From Tritrichomonas musculus (lineage: Eukaryota > Parabasalia > Tritrichomonadida > Tritrichomonadidae): a stretch of DNA of 64,000 nt. Positions within the stretch are counted from its first letter, which is position 1. Each line of letters begins with the position of its first letter. Shown in pieces: positions 36,926 to 49,300 of this stretch. The stretch spans positions 7,425,501 through 7,489,500 of the forward strand of contig JAPFFF010000005.1 of NCBI GenBank assembly GCA_039105265.1. The letters run 5' to 3'. Both the position numbers and the translations under genes were made by a program. The notes under the pieces were generated by a model, which saw only the letters and a program-made list of their open reading frames with translations, was not told where the DNA came from and made no database searches.

Positions 36926-38191
36926 TTATTCATTTTTCAATTGAAAAACAGAGGAAACAATCTCACTACAGAAACTTTTGTCAAGCTTAAAATTGGCATC
37001 AAACTTTTTCATAGGATAATCGGCCGATTTCATGAAATCCAAAATAAACAAGAGTGATTTCACGTTATTTGAATCAACACAAGTTTGAATCAAATTAAAC
37101 AAATCATTTTTACTATCTTTTTTGTTAACAAACAACCATTCAAAAATTGAATAACGATGAAATTGAATTGAAACCGCCAAACAACCGCTAAAAACCGCTT
37201 TTTTATGTTCAAGAAGATGAATAATTTCAGTACATCCACCAGCAACTGCAAAATTCATAGAATTCCAGTGTTCATTGAGACGAAAACGTCCAAAAGCGAC
37301 GCTTGTTAACGGTTCACCTTCACTCAATTTGACATCATTCAATAACAAATACTTGAAACATCGAATTGATGCAAAATAAGCAGAAATATCAAAAAGTGAC
37401 GCATTTCCATTTGACACGTTCAACATTGGATTGTATATGTTGACTGAAAAAGTTTTATTCAAATTCATACTTTCTCTTTTTTGAAGATATTCAACGCTAT
37501 CGTTCTCCATTATTTGAAAAACGGTTGACTCTGGAGTATCACGATACATTTTCAATGATTTCCAATCGTTTTCTTTCATCAGATCATAATTGCTATAAAA
37601 AGGCTCGATAATTGGATCCCATTTGACCATATCGTGTAATTTGTGAAAACTCTGCGAATATAAATTGAATAGATTTTGATCGTTCTGTTCTATTTCTGGA
37701 GCAAACCATGCAAAATGCAATATATGAATGTAATAAAATGCTTTGTGGGTTTGATAATATTCATTAAATTTCTCTATAATTTCGGTTATCGTGAATAAAC
37801 TAGCTTTCAGAGATTTAAATAAGAAATACATATTACATGGCCTAATTTTATAATCTCTATCAAAAGAAACTAATTGTCTTATTAATTTTTCATGGTTAAA
37901 TTCAAAGATATTAAAAGCATCTGTCTTAAATTGAGGCGATTCGAGGTCTTTCAAAAAGTGACAAAGTAAATCTGATTTAGAAGCTCTGATCCTGATTGCT
38001 ATTTCAAAAATATATACAATATCAATCAAATTTAAAACTTGTTTATCTGAATTTTCAAAAAAATCTAAAAAATTATATAATGTTGATTCATAATTTTCAC
38101 TTGAAAGATTTAATATTAATGAAATGATTTCAATATTTTGTTCAACAAGGTTGCTGAGATCTGAACTCAAAATATAATTTGGATTAGCCAT
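36926..38191 (-). CDS. DUF3447-type ankyrin-repeat protein
   Basis: A 421-residue member of the trichomonad-expanded ankyrin family with a DUF3447 region. The N-terminal 160 residues are helical and variable; the middle (residues about 195-280) contains the typical D-x-x-E-(F/Y)-L block followed by SLFDISAYFASIRCFKYLLLNDV, and the end has ankyrin-like MNFAVAGGCTEIIHLLEH and FEWLFVNKK units. Ankyrin repeats mediate protein binding; the partners are unknown. No signal peptide or membrane span. It lies alone in AT-rich spacers, as expected for a dispersed multigene family. Confidence 0.8.
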   Translation of the reverse strand: MANPNYILSSDLSNLVEQNIEIISLILNLSSENYESTLYNFLDFFENSDKQVLNLIDIVYIFEIAIRIRASKSDLLCHFLKDLESPQFKTDAFNIFEFNHEKLIRQLVSFDRDYKIRPCNMYFLFKSLKASLFTITEIIEKFNEYYQTHKAFYYIHILHFAWFAPEIEQNDQNLFNLYSQSFHKLHDMVKWDPIIEPFYSNYDLMKENDWKSLKMYRDTPESTVFQIMENDSVEYLQKRESMNLNKTFSVNIYNPMLNVSNGNASLFDISAYFASIRCFKYLLLNDVKLSEGEPLTSVAFGRFRLNEHWNSMNFAVAGGCTEIIHLLEHKKAVFSGCLAVSIQFHRYSIFEWLFVNKKDSKNDLFNLIQTCVDSNNVKSLLFILDFMKSADYPMKKFDANFKLDKSFCSEIVSSVFQLKNE

Positions 38192-40892
38192 TCCCTATAC
38201 GATAATTTTCCTGCTTTTTTAAAATAGGTGAAATATTTTGACCATATTACAAATAAATATGGACTCATATATAGTTGAAAAATATTTATTAGAAAATCAT
38301 TAAGTTAAAATTAATTTTAAATCACGCAAAATTATGCAAGGGTTAGTTTTTATACAAAATTTGTAGAATATCATGATACAATTATATTTCAAAGTTTGAA
38401 ATTTTATTATATATTAATATATTTCCAAATTTCAAATGAGAAATGAATATTTTTATATGGGATTTGATATATGGCTCATTTCAATTGCCAACATTTTTTT
38501 TAAAAAAAAGCGAGTATTTCTAAAATCAATTAAAAATAGGATTATATCTAACATATACTTGATTTTCTAATATATTGATACGTTTCTGAATTGAAATTTA
38601 TATTAAAAAAATAACAAATGAGCAATTTGAGAAGGCAAGACTTTTTTGCCCAAATCCTTTTAGGCCAAAAATCAATTAAACTAAAAATTTTTTCAATGAG
38701 CTAAAAAATAATCATAATAACAGACAATTGAAAATATTATTCATATTGATCCAAATCTTCAACTTAACCTTTTATATTTTTTAATCGAGCTATATTAAAT
38801 AATTATTTCTCAACAATACTTTCATTTGATTTAACTTATAATATATTTTAAAGATCATCCGCATTATATTATTATTATTGATATAACAAATTCAATTAGA
38901 TATTTTGAAAATAAAATCTTAATATTTGCGATAGTATATATCAGAGATAGAATTGCAATGCTTGATCAAACATTTGTTTTGAAGTTCAATAAAGAAAAAA
39001 AAAATTGAAAAGATATTATTACAAATTTTTTTCATTGAAAAAGTTCATATAAAAATTAAAATATCTTCATAAAAAATGATAATAGTATAAAGAAAAACAG
39101 AAATTATATAAATATAACACAAATAATAAATAAAAAACGTAAAAAACATTATATGAAAAAAGATAGAAATAAATCATCTTATTACGATTTCAATTTCTAA
39201 GTAACAAAGTCAAGAAAAAAATGAATAAAAATATAAATTCTAAGTAAAAAGAGAAAAAGTTTATAAAAAAAAGAAAAATCAATAAATAAAGCATTTTTTT
39301 CTGTTGCGAGCCAAATAAGATGACGAAGTTCATAAACAAACTTCAGACAAAATTTATAATTCGTCTTCATCTGAATCAGTATCTTTTATTCTTCTGAATC
39401 AGTATCTTGTATTCTTCTGAATCTGTACCTCATCTTCATCTGAATCTGTATTTCGTATTCTTCTGAATCTGAACCTCATCTTCACCTGAATCTGTACCTC
39501 ATCTTCATCTGAATCTGTATTTCGTCTTCATCTGAATTCGTATCTCGTCTTCTTTTGTTTCTATACCTCGTCTTCTTGTAATTCCGTATCTCATTTAATT
39601 CTGTTTATGAACTTCGTCATCTTCTTTATAAAAATACATCTCAATATGCTAATTAACTTATCCCGAACTTTTTGAAAAGATGACGATATCAACTTTTTGA
39701 TGAAAAGTTTTTTGAATATATTCAAAATATTCAATATATTCATTCAAAAAGTGGATCGATTGGAAAAAACGATTTTTCAAATTTTTTCGAAAAATTGAGA
39801 AAAGATTTTTATGTAATAAATAAATACATATATCATATTTTTTAACAATTATTTATAAAAATAAATAGGTCATTAATTTATTTAAAAGATATACCTATAT
39901 AAATATTAATTATTTTCACAAAATAATATTGATAAAAATGAAAAATAATGGAAATAAAAATTCAAATTAAGTAAAAATACGTTAAAAATAAAAATAAAAA
40001 TTTCACTTTTTGAATGATCTTAGTCTATATTCATAGAGTTTGGCTATTAAAATATCATATATGAATAGATTTTTAACCGAAAACATCATATAAAAATAAA
40101 ATGAGATAAAATACTTATCAAAAAGTATATAATGAAAAGTTAATTTCCTTATTCAAATTTGAATATATGAACTTTCAGCCATCCAAATATGTGATTTGGG
40201 ATATATATTAATATATAACTTATAAAAAATTGTATATATTTTTTTAAATATATAAGGATGCATTTAAAATATATATATGCACAATACAATATATATTTAT
40301 TAAGTTAAATTAGGAAAATTAAAAAATATATTTTTTTAAATATTTATTTAAATAAAAACCAAAATACTTAAAACCAAAATAAGAATAAAAATAAAAAAAT
40401 ATTTTAATTAATACAATAATTACAAATATATAAAAAAAATATCATAGATAAGCTTTAAAATTACTAAAAATTTTTTTATTAATTAAGATATTTTTTGGAA
40501 TAATTTTTTTATCCTCTATTTAAATTAGAAAAACACTCAATAATTGATTAAGAACAACGAAGTTTATATTCACAAAATTTTACATTTTTTCTATCAATTA
40601 GATGATAAATTTCAATTAAGAAAATTTTCATTATTCTCAAACTTTTAATAAAACCAATTTTCAATGCCATAATTAATTTTATCACAAAAATATTTTATGG
40701 ATAAAGTTCATATCGAATAAATTTTATTTATTACATTATTATATAACATAATCTCCGATCGGGAAAATTTTATTTGAAAAGTGATTTTATTTAAAGAATA
40801 ACTGTTTATTGTAAATTCAATTATTTTACCTATTTTATGCTGAAAGTTGAGAAAATTTTCAATAAAAACAAAAATTTTATTTGCTCTATTAT
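38192..40892. other. 2.7-kb AT-rich intergenic region
   Basis: No intact gene seen on either strand. It contains the inverted-repeat-bounded minisatellite at 39317-39623 and otherwise very AT-rich DNA. Some words like CAAAAAGT recur, as across the whole window. Confidence 0.55.
39317..39623. repeat. Minisatellite enclosed by 22-bp perfect inverted repeats
   Basis: AAGATGACGAAGTTCATAAA plus CA at 39317-39338 is repeated exactly in inverted orientation at 39602-39623. Between them (about 39360-39590) are roughly eight imperfect copies of a 24- to 30-bp unit built on TCATCTGAATCTGTA with TATTTCG or CCTCATCT variants. This is probably a small fold-back or MITE-like element with an expanded core. 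Confidence 0.75.
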
Positions 40893-41507
40893 ATGAATCA
40901 ATCAACCAGATCAAAACACTTGAACTCCATCTACAGACGTAACTCCTGGCCTCAGCCACGCCATATACCACTGCAATTTATTACAGAAGACGAAGATGAT
41001 GGAAATGAAAATGGGAGCTCTAACCCCAAAAGGCTCAGCCTTAGTGTAAGACAACCATCCTTTTTGTTTCTTTCTAGCGATCCCTCTTCGCAAATAAAAT
41101 TTATAACAAAAGATGGTAATATTCCTTCAAACCAAAATACAATTGTTTTTGAACCAGATTTTAGCAAAAATTCAGACCAATTTTCCTGCTTAGATACACA
41201 AATGAATCTTTGCAACAAATCTATTTATTTTGATCTTTCTCGACCAAAATCCAATGATAATTTTGATTTCAATGATAATAGCGAAATATTTTCCGAGCCA
41301 AACTGTATTCCCTTTTTTTCTAAAGAATCGTTTGACGACTCTTTTTCAGATTTTGATAACGAACAAGAATTACTATGTGAAGACACAAAACGAGCCTCAA
41401 ATATACCAAGAGACAGAAATTCACAAATTAAATTAGAACTTAAACAGATAAACATCGAGAGATGGAATCAAATTGGATATACTCCGCCCAAAATAGATAT
41501 GAAATAA
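40893..41507 (+). CDS. Ser/Asp-rich hypothetical protein
   Basis: A 204-residue protein starting at ATG 40893. It is rich in Ser, Asn, Asp and Phe-containing short motifs, largely disordered, with a more ordered basic/hydrophobic end (IKLELKQINIERWNQIGYTPPKIDMK). No membrane span or recognisable domain. Several SxxxS and SP-free acidic serine patches could be kinase targets. A real gene is supported by the clean frame and the stop followed by AT-rich 3' DNA. Function unknown. Confidence 0.6.
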   Translation: MNQSTRSKHLNSIYRRNSWPQPRHIPLQFITEDEDDGNENGSSNPKRLSLSVRQPSFLFLSSDPSSQIKFITKDGNIPSNQNTIVFEPDFSKNSDQFSCLDTQMNLCNKSIYFDLSRPKSNDNFDFNDNSEIFSEPNCIPFFSKESFDDSFSDFDNEQELLCEDTKRASNIPRDRNSQIKLELKQINIERWNQIGYTPPKIDMK

Positions 41508-42820
41508 TGTACTCTAATTTTCTAATTTTTGTATTTGTTTGATTATTAATTTTATATAAACTCGAAATATATTTGCCAAATTATACTATTTTTTTTTATA
41601 AAATACTCGATATTAATTTGATCTATTTTGGCTTTATTAAATACTTCTAAGTCAATGGTTTGTTTTAACCCACATAAATTTAAAATTACAAAAACCAAAA
41701 GTCCAAAATAAAAAAGATATAATTGTTTTTGAAATTCATGAATCTCTATCAAATTTACGTTGATTACAAATCAATTTTAACAAAATTTACGGTTTAAATT
41801 GAATGATGATTATGAGACCTCTTAGTTATCTTCTCTGATGCATAATTATCTCCTCTCAAACTTTCTTATGTCTTTTCAAACTTCCTTATGTATTCTCACA
41901 GACTTTGTTATCTTCTCACAAACTTTGTTATCTTCTCACAATATTTTCTCTCAAAATTATTCGGAATTTGAGAGAAAAAATGTGAGACAATAAAGAAGTT
42001 TGAGATAAAATAAGTAAAAGAATTCAAAAAAATGAGAGAAAATAAGTAAGTTTGAGAGGAGATAATTATGCATCAGAGAAGATAACTAAGAGGTCTATGG
42101 TTATTTTATTAACATATTATCAATATTTTTATGTATAAACTCATAACAATGTATATCTTATATATTTTCTAATATTTTTATATATAAACTCTAAACAATG
42201 TATATCTTATATATATCTTATATTTTATTTATATATTAATTGGTTGCAAGTATACAACTATTTTATTTTGCTAATTATTTTTATTGAATTTCTATATAAT
42301 ATGTTCTGAATTTAAGAAAAATATAATTTACAAATATTATCCTTAATAATAGAAAAAATGATTTTATACATAATTTTATATTTATATTCCTATATATATA
42401 GCCAAATAAACAAATATGTATAGGTAGTTATGAAATAATAAGATATCAAATTATAATTACTGGCATGTTTTATAATTATTAGAAATGAACCAATATTAAT
42501 ATATAATTATTTAAATATTTATTATGATTTCATTATATACCAACTATATAACATTGTGAATAAAGAAATTTGATAAAGAAATATAATGCTAATTTATTAA
42601 TTGATAATATATTATATATTATATATTATATATTATATATTTTATTGATATCAACAGAAGATTTGCAGTTTCAAATTGGTAAATTTGTGAAATATATATA
42701 TAAAGTATAAAATTTTTTATTTTCATGAAAAATATTATTGAAGAATTTTAATAAAAAACATGAATTTATTTACTAAATTTAATTTTGGAGCAAAACTACG
42801 TTTGTCAAATTGATTTAGAA

Positions 42821-42852
<32 letters not shown>

Positions 42853-43380
42853 GGCTTAATAATATAAAATTATAGCTTGTCGATGAAATATTCCAAAAAA
42901 TATACTTATTTTTATTTATAATTTTTTCATTTAGACAAAGATCAGAACAACAGTATTTTTTTTTTTTTTTTTGTAGACAACTAGCACAATAACTAGTATT
43001 TATAGCTTATTATGTTTAATAATCATAAAATCAAAAAGAAAAAAGGTATAATTTGAAAAAGATAAAATTATCAAATTTGCAAATATTTTATAGCTTATTA
43101 TTTCTTTCTTTTACATATAAAGAAACCAAATATTCCAAATATTACATCGATATAAAAGGCTACTTTTTACAAAAGTATGATGGGAATTATTTAACGTCTT
43201 TTCAACTGTCATTTTATAAAAGGCCAAATACACACAGAATTTTGATAAATTTTTTTTTTTCAATGATGCAAAATTGATTCTCTCAAAAATTACTTTTTAG
43301 GTGGCATAAATGGCGATTTATAGGTTAAATGTTTTTGAATATTTCCCTTTAATTTAAAATCTGTTATTCAATCAAAAACA
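41508..43380. other. AT-rich intergenic region with fold-back element and microsatellites
   Basis: Contains the inverted-repeat element at 41815-42096, an ATATT/ATAT microsatellite at about 42604-42645, duplicated words such as AACAATGTATATCTTATATA near 42145 and 42195, and T runs at about 42824-42853 and 42957-42973. No intact gene seen; a 74-residue open stretch near 43053 is AT-driven. Confidence 0.55.
41815..42096. mobile_element. Fold-back MITE with about 49-bp perfect inverted repeats
   Basis: A 282-bp element whose ends begin AGACCTCTTAGTTATCTTCT; the inverted copies agree perfectly through ATAATTATCTCCTCTCAAACTT. The interior is also quasi-palindromic, with repeated TTATCTTCTCACAAACTTTG on the left and AAGTTTGAGA/GAGAAAATAA words on the right, so almost the entire element could fold into one long hairpin. 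The flanking bases ATG on each side could be a 3-bp target duplication. Confidence 0.8.
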
Positions 43381-46300
43381 ATGAGTGCTGAAATTTTAGA
43401 TAAGCTTTATTCAAGGTTTATTTCTACCAATCGTCAAGTTGTGCACCATCCAATTATCGATCTCATGCTAATTAGAAATGATAAAGCCTTCTTATCAAAA
43501 ATACCAGAAGATTGTAACGAATTTCTTTTTTTTTCAAAGCTTCCTTTACTCGACAACAATCAACTCCAGGATTTACACAAAAATTTACTAGAAAAATCGC
43601 TTATAGAATCATTTAAGGGAGAATTCGAGTCAATTTTTGCGTTTGATTCCACTTTTTTTCAAAATATTCTAATTTTAAGGCCACAAGCTCAAACAAATGA
43701 TAATGGGAGTTTGCAATATTTACTAATCGCACTTTTCTTTTGCTGGTTAGAGTTTATGTTAGATTCGGCTAAAAACACTCAAGCGTTATCATTCAATTCC
43801 ATGGATCTTTTTATCAGAGAAATTGAAAATTATGGTAGTTTATCAAGTCCTTTTTCATCGATCGAGTCATATCTATTTTCGAGATTTATTGAATTATTTA
43901 TAAAATGTAATACGTTTAAATTTGACAATGAATCATTAAAGCTTATATCGCATCACGTCAAAATCGACGAAGCGCTAGATCATGAATTTTCTCCAATTTT
44001 CTTACAACTTATTCAAAAAGTTTCTGATGGTCTGTATCCCAGCCCATCGATAAGCAAAAGCATAATTGGCAATAAAGACAAATCATCAGCATCTCATATT
44101 ACTTCAGAAGGAGCCAATAGTGTTTTAGAGTCTTTAAATATAGCCATTGAATATAAGAGGAAGTCATTATCACCAAATGATTTTCAAAAACTCGCAGTTA
44201 TTTTAGTTCCTTTAATCGACAATTTAAATATCAACGCAATCAACATAATTTCGAATCTTTCATCCACGATTACAGATCTTCTATATTCCGAATTTACAGG
44301 AGAAAAAGAAGTTAAAGGGAACCATCCATCATTAAAAGATAGCTTCATTCTCCTTCCCCCTCTTCTTCTCAAGAAGTTGCAACGGGAAAAAGAAGGCCCA
44401 TTTATTACAGATGACGATTTTCCGCATTTTCAAGAAAGGCTCTATAAAATTGACCTTTCGGACGTTAACGACTCCGACCAAATAAAATGGCACTTTTCTG
44501 AAAATCAATATGCGTTAGAAAACGGTTTTAACCCGATTTCTGTTGAACCGCCGTCGCCATTGAATGACTTACTGCCTCGCGAATTTTCAAAGTTTCTTCT
44601 ATCGTTTTCAAACGCTCTGAAAAAGGCGAATGGCAATTGTATTGACAACTTTTTCATGGCAATGTTTAAGTTACTCGATGCTCTTGAAAAAACAAACCAA
44701 CTTTATTATGAACTTTACGTTTCGGCACTTTTTTTGGCAACTTCTTGTGTTGAAAAAATTTCATTAATGTCATTAATTGAAATGTTTAACAAGAAAACGA
44801 TATTTTACCCAGAATTGACCATTTTTGACAACAAAATTGGTGATGGACCAAATTACGATTCAAAAGTTCGATCTATTCGATTTCATGTTTTGAATCTTTT
44901 TGCTTGCCAAATGGACCAATTAATCCCTGACTTTTTGAAAGACACATTTGAATATCCTTTCCTCTTTGCTGAAGAACTTGCCTTTGTTTCTAATGTGACA
45001 CACATGAACCTTGAAGTCTTCATGACGAAAGACTTTGTTGTGTCCATTTTCACTGTGATAAAGAGTCTTTTAAATGACTATTTTAAAGAAGAAAATCAGA
45101 TCAAAAAAGATAGGATTTTCTTAGCTTTACAAACGGTTTTGTCATTTTTGTTTAAATTGTTGGCTAACAAAACAATTGAGAACCAATACTTCCTCTCTAA
45201 TTATTTTATATCAAATTTCTATTCTCTTGTTTTTGTCGACTTTTTGAAGCCTTTCATTTTAATGACGATGAGCAACTTTTTGTTAAATTTACAACCTGAC
45301 TATTCTCAGAATTATGAAATAATTGGCACAATCACTTCCTACTTCACTAACCTTTACATGAAATTGAATGACATAACCGTCAATAACCACCAACAAATTG
45401 ACCTTATAATTGACATTACTAACAATTTATTGACAGCATTGTCAATGAACATGAAATTGTCAAAATTCTTCTCGAATGTCCTTGATTCTTTCCTTGAATT
45501 GAAATTGAATTTCCATGAACATCTTCCTTTAGGTCTTCGTTTTCTATCGTTAGTGTCTTCTAATTCATCGAACTCACTTAACAAAAGAATGAATAATAAT
45601 ATTAATTGCGTTGATGAAACAAAATTGACATCAAAGCAATTGAGACTTGTTATTTATTTGATAAAGAAAATCGAAGGAAGCAATCCAAGCCAAGCAACAA
45701 AATTGTCCTTAATGAATCTTTGTGCAGCTTCAGTTGCTCTTGGAATTGATTCATTATTTTTGATTCTGAGGCCTTCAATGATACCATTATTATTCATTGC
45801 TTATGGTGAGTCAGACCAATTGAATGACGTATTGAATATGGTGAATGAATTGTGTGACTTCTCTGAAACAAATTGTATAGCTGTTCATGAAAGTGGGCTT
45901 GATTATATTCTTCTTGAATTCATCTACAACTTCATGATAAAGAAAGATAGAGCTGTCAATTTTCGAGGAATTCAATTCACTCTCAATTTCAATGAAACCG
46001 ACATTTTTAATTCAATTTTCCCTTTTTTGGAGAAAATTTTCACTGTCTCTGCAAATAATGTCGATATTTCATTGCTTAACAACTTGATTTGTAACTTTGA
46101 TAATCCAAATTTATGTGATACTGTTTCATCTTTGATTCTTCGACTTCTTTTGAAACAGAAGACAAAAGTGTCACCCACTTTTCCACTTGGTTTTAAGCAA
46201 AGTCCATTGACAATGACGAAAGTTTCACCAAACGTCATTAATGTTTCATTCAGCTTCATCACATGGATAAAAATTGATAGGCCAATTTCACTTCAAATGT

Positions 46301-49300
46301 CAAAGTCAGTGCCAATCATAACCATCACTGATAAGTCACACCATAATAGAACAAGTAACATTAACAATAGTCAAGCAACGAATGTTTTTTCGTTGTTTAT
46401 TAATCGTGGTTGTTTGTATTATCAATTCAATGATCGTCTTGAATTGATTAATCAACAAATACCATCGAATACTTGGATCTTTATTGGTTTTGTCTGCCAA
46501 AGAACAACGCAACAATTGAGTTGTATTGGTCTTTTCACTGAGTTATCGATGCTTTATTGCGATGATGTTCCTTGCGTTTTCTTTCCAAAAGAATCATCTT
46601 TAACGATAACGATAGGTGGCACTTTTCAGCTTGAAGAAACATCTGATCAAGTTCAATTGAATGAGAACAATGAAAATAAATTGGCAGTTATGATGGGGCC
46701 GTTTGCACTTTTTAATAAAATGTTGGATGATTCAGTTTTTGAAAGCATTGAAAAACAAGGCCCTTCAGCAATTGATGATTTATCTCTTGATGGAGAGAAC
46801 AAGAACCTCATTTTTAACTCGGTTAATTATGGTAATAATGTTCATGTTTGCGATGAATATAAATCGACGGTTAAAATTGAGAACAAAACCGTTCCTTACT
46901 ATTTCAATTTATGCCAAAAATCATTTGAAAAAAGTTTTTGTATGAATGAACAAAATTTAATCAAATTGATTGAAGTTTTCATACGTTATAATGAAGCACC
47001 TTTAAATTTAATCAATTTAATATTGGCCATTATGAAGCAAACGTTTGATTCTAATAATGAAAGCCAACAAAGTTTCTCTTCTAACTTTGCTATCTTGAAA
47101 CATTATCTAATGAAGCAAGCGAAAGAAAACGCAACATTCAGATTGTATAAAATTTTTTATTCAATTTTTGAAGTAATGAAAAACAATGAAAGTATGAATC
47201 TTATGTTTGATAATTTGCTAGTTAATGTTGAGTTGTATTCGAAAGGTCCTCCTAGTTCATTTGAAAGAATAGTCAAGCATTGGCGAACGTCTTTATTGAA
47301 TTTATATCCATCGTTATTTAATCGAAAGAATTTTTTCAATCGATTAGTGAAAATGTACGTTTATTTATTCAATAAAAAGCCGTTTGATGATCGATATAAT
47401 GATGAAATAATTAATCGAATTAGATTAAGTTTTTGTTCTTTATTAGAAGAAGCATCGAAACTTGGTCTAACTAAAGAAAACATCCTTTATTTCGAGAATT
47501 TCATCAACATTCAAACTGACAACGAAAAGAATTTATTTACATTTCTTTCAATACTTGAACAAAACATTGGAATAGTCAATGTAAATGTTGATTATCAATT
47601 AACTTTACATCATTTCGCTGAGAATGAAAATAGTGAAATTTCACATCTTGCTATTATTTCTATTCATGAATTAACAAAGCCAAATTGGATGAAGCCAATG
47701 ATGGCTCTAGCATTACAATTAAAAGCCAAAATAAATCAAAGTAAAAATGAAGCAAATATGAAGAACAGTTTAATTAAATTCTTAATGGATAAAGCACCAC
47801 GATATCCTGGTTTTATTCATTTAATAACTGCTATTACAACTTCTTTTGAAAATGAAGAAAAAAAGAAAGTTGCTGATAAATTGAAAGACATTTTTTGCTC
47901 TAATTTAAATTTGGGCTCATCTAAACAAGAAGAAAATGCTTTATTTGAAGATGTTGTTAAAGATAAATTTTGGTTTATTTGGCTTTTAATTGCTGCTATT
48001 CATTCTGAAGGATCTGCTCAATTAACCTTCTTAACAATCATTTCTTCTTTCCTTTGTTATGTTGATGATTTGTATTCTGAAATGAACAAAATTGTTAACG
48101 TTCTTCAAATCTTTGAAGCCGTTGATAAAACATTTGATTATTATCAAATTGTTCTTGATTTGTTTATTAATATTAATGCCATTAATATTTCATATTCAAA
48201 ATTTCTGATCATTCCACTTTTGAGAGCTTTATTTTTCAAATTCAATGATGTAACGTATTCTAAAGAAATAATTCAATTATTTCTGAGTGGACCATTCAAA
48301 AATGAGTATTCAAAATTTAGCAAAAAGTTAAATATAACATTTAATAATTATGATAATAATGACCATCCTAAATATGACATTCTTTCACTAGAGCCACTTT
48401 TGGTACAAGATTATCAAGACTATAAATTGAACTTTGCTTATAGTGTTGATGCTGGCAATTCAAAAAGTGAAAGTAAACTGGGACACTTTTTAATTCAACT
48501 TGTAGATTCATGTAAAGAAGTCCAATTTAATAAATTGACACCAAATCAGTATATTTCTAATTTCTTAAACAATAACACCAATAATAATAACAGTAGCACT
48601 GTTAATAATAATAATAATGATAATGTTATTAACATTACACAAAACAGTAATAATACTGTTAATAATAATAATAATGGTTTAGTTAATGATGATGCTCCTA
48701 GCATTCAAACCGCTAACGATATATCTTATTTGTTAGCTTTATTAAACGGTTTTAATTTGTTAGAGTATGTTCATTTAATGATCGACGTTGATGAGAATCA
48801 AACCGAAATTAATAAAATTGAACAAATGAACAACTTCACAAATATCATGCCTAAGGTTCAGAAAAAGTTCAACAACCGTTTTTTGAGTCAAATTTTTGAC
48901 AACATTGCCGAAATAAAGATCATTATAAAAGACATAAAATCACTTGTTTTTGTTGATTTTGAATCTGTTAAACAGAATTCATTAGAGAACCTTAAAAATT
49001 CTGATTATGTATCACAATTTGCCAAAAAAGTGACAACTTTAGAAGCGAAGAAATTTGCTTCGTACTTCATTAAATATAACGGTTCTAATTCAAAGCGAAA
49101 TCAATGCAGACAGTCCAACTTGTCACTTGTTTATTGTCCTTTTAAAATGGAGATTGAACCAGAGCGACTTGACATTGATGAATTCTTTAAAACAACGAAT
49201 AAAAGAGCTTTGAATTCCAGTAATTTTTCATCAAATCAAGAAGCGTCATTTAAAGCCAAGTTTCATGAATTTGGAAATGAAAAAGAAGTTGATTTCATCA

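Noticed and set aside
39360..39600. Possible CRISPR-like array
   Set aside because: Units are imperfect, contiguous and without unique spacers; it is a minisatellite between inverted repeats in a eukaryotic context.
43053..43277. 74-residue open frame before the BEACH gene
   Set aside because: AT-driven composition, no initiator-like context and no protein-like features.
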